Shown here in pieces: positions 5,540 through 6,050 of a stretch of DNA of 6,050 nt. The stretch lies in NCBI GenBank assembly GCA_003577005.1, contig QEUW01000442.1, positions 1-6,050 on the forward strand, written 5' to 3'. The position numbers and the translations under genes are program-made. A model generated the notes under the pieces. The model was given only the letters and a program-made list of their open reading frames with translations. It did not search any database and was not told the origin of the DNA. This DNA comes from Chloroflexota bacterium (GTDB lineage: Bacteria > Chloroflexota > Anaerolineae > Caldilineales > Caldilineaceae). The stretch's first letter is position 1; every line of letters begins with the position of its first letter.

Positions 5540-6050
5540 ATGAAGATACAGAAATTGATACCTGCCAGACCATTCCTACCTGGCCCACAAGGGGCGACTT
5601 GCTCGATACGGTATCCCGCCCTCTTGTTGACCTTGTTTTTAACCGTCCTGATCCCTGCCGTGGCCTTCGCCCAGGGTAAATCGGGCGTCACGCCGCAGGT
5701 GATCTCGCTGCCTTCGGGGCCGGGGTCGCTGGAAGGGTTGGGTGAGACCTTTGAGCCAAACTTGAGCACCGGCACATCAAGTTATCCGGTCAAGTTCACC
5801 GCTGCGCCGGGCCGCCTGGGCTTTCAACCGCAAATTTCGCTCAATTACGACGGCGGCAACGCCAATGGCCCGTGGGGCATGGGCTGGAAACTGAGCGTTC
5901 CCTCTATCCAGCGCCGTACAGAGGACGGGCTGCCCAGTTACGACGACAGCCAGGACCAGTTCATCTACAGCAGTGGCGAGAAGCTGGTGCCCCTCTCCAA
6001 CGGGACGTATCGCTTCGAGAACGAGAGCAGCTTTATGCGCTTCCGGCGCA
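5540..6050 (+). CDS. SpvB/TcB N-terminal-domain protein, Sec-exported (5' part, runs off right edge)
   Basis: The frame is open to the window end (170 residues). The N-terminus has a long 26-residue polar region, then a hydrophobic core (27-41) ending AVAFA-Q, a likely signal peptidase site near residue 44. From residue 55 it follows the SpvB domain (Salmonella plasmid virulence B / TcdB N-terminus) closely: SLPSGPGSLEGLGE (56-69), STGTSSYPV, then APGRLGFQPQISLNYD (89-104), NGPWGMGWKLSVPSI (109-123), GLPSYDDSQDQF and GEKLVP. In Tc toxins this domain opens the TcB subunit, which with the RHS repeats of TcC forms a hollow shell around a toxic C-terminus and docks on TcA. A TcA-like gene just upstream supports that partnership. 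What lies beyond (RHS shell, beta-propeller, toxin or adhesin end) cannot be seen here. Cytoplasmic TcB proteins usually have no signal peptide, so secretion is notable. Confidence 0.88.
   Translation, partial: MKIQKLIPARPFLPGPQGATCSIRYPALLLTLFLTVLIPAVAFAQGKSGVTPQVISLPSGPGSLEGLGETFEPNLSTGTSSYPVKFTAAPGRLGFQPQISLNYDGGNANGPWGMGWKLSVPSIQRRTEDGLPSYDDSQDQFIYSSGEKLVPLSNGTYRFENESSFMRFRR

Overview
The window is GC-rich bacterial DNA. Its gene content suggests a Chloroflexota-type organism: large Sec-exported structural proteins, an FNYQG/SVPY-type export domain, an SpvB-type protein and a sugar-hydrolase neighbour. That placement is inferred from gene style and is not shown by any marker gene.

Layout. 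On the minus strand at the left edge (1-282) is the start of a TIM-barrel glycoside-hydrolase-like gene. It points away from everything else. Next comes about 600 bp without a convincing conventional gene (283-889). This gap is unusually rich in hairpins: a 7-bp inverted repeat, two tRNA T-arm-like hairpins, a ~110-nt block that folds into two adjacent stems, and a perfect 13-bp inverted repeat. It ends with a possible 22-codon leader ORF carrying a good ribosome binding site.

From 890 to the right edge, four genes lie on the plus strand with short gaps or an overlap, so they are probably co-transcribed. They are: (1) a 388-aa exported protein with tail-fibre-like GIGT..P repeats and a two-cysteine C-terminal domain; (2) a 979-aa Sec-exported, mostly helical protein whose C-terminal third follows the layout of the TcA subunit of Tc toxins (helical shaft, then TcB-binding beta domain); (3) a small four-helix membrane protein that overlaps or abuts gene 2; (4) the first 170 residues of a Sec-exported SpvB/TcB N-terminal-domain protein that runs off the window.

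The cassette reads as a reduced, Sec-secreted relative of a Tc toxin: a short TcA-like partner and a TcB/SpvB-like partner, with a fibre-like protein and a membrane protein that may help display, release or immunity. Canonical TcA proteins are about 2,300-2,500 residues and generally lack Sec signals, so the short length and the signal peptides are the unusual points. The domain calls come from reading the sequence by eye and have not been tested by profile search.
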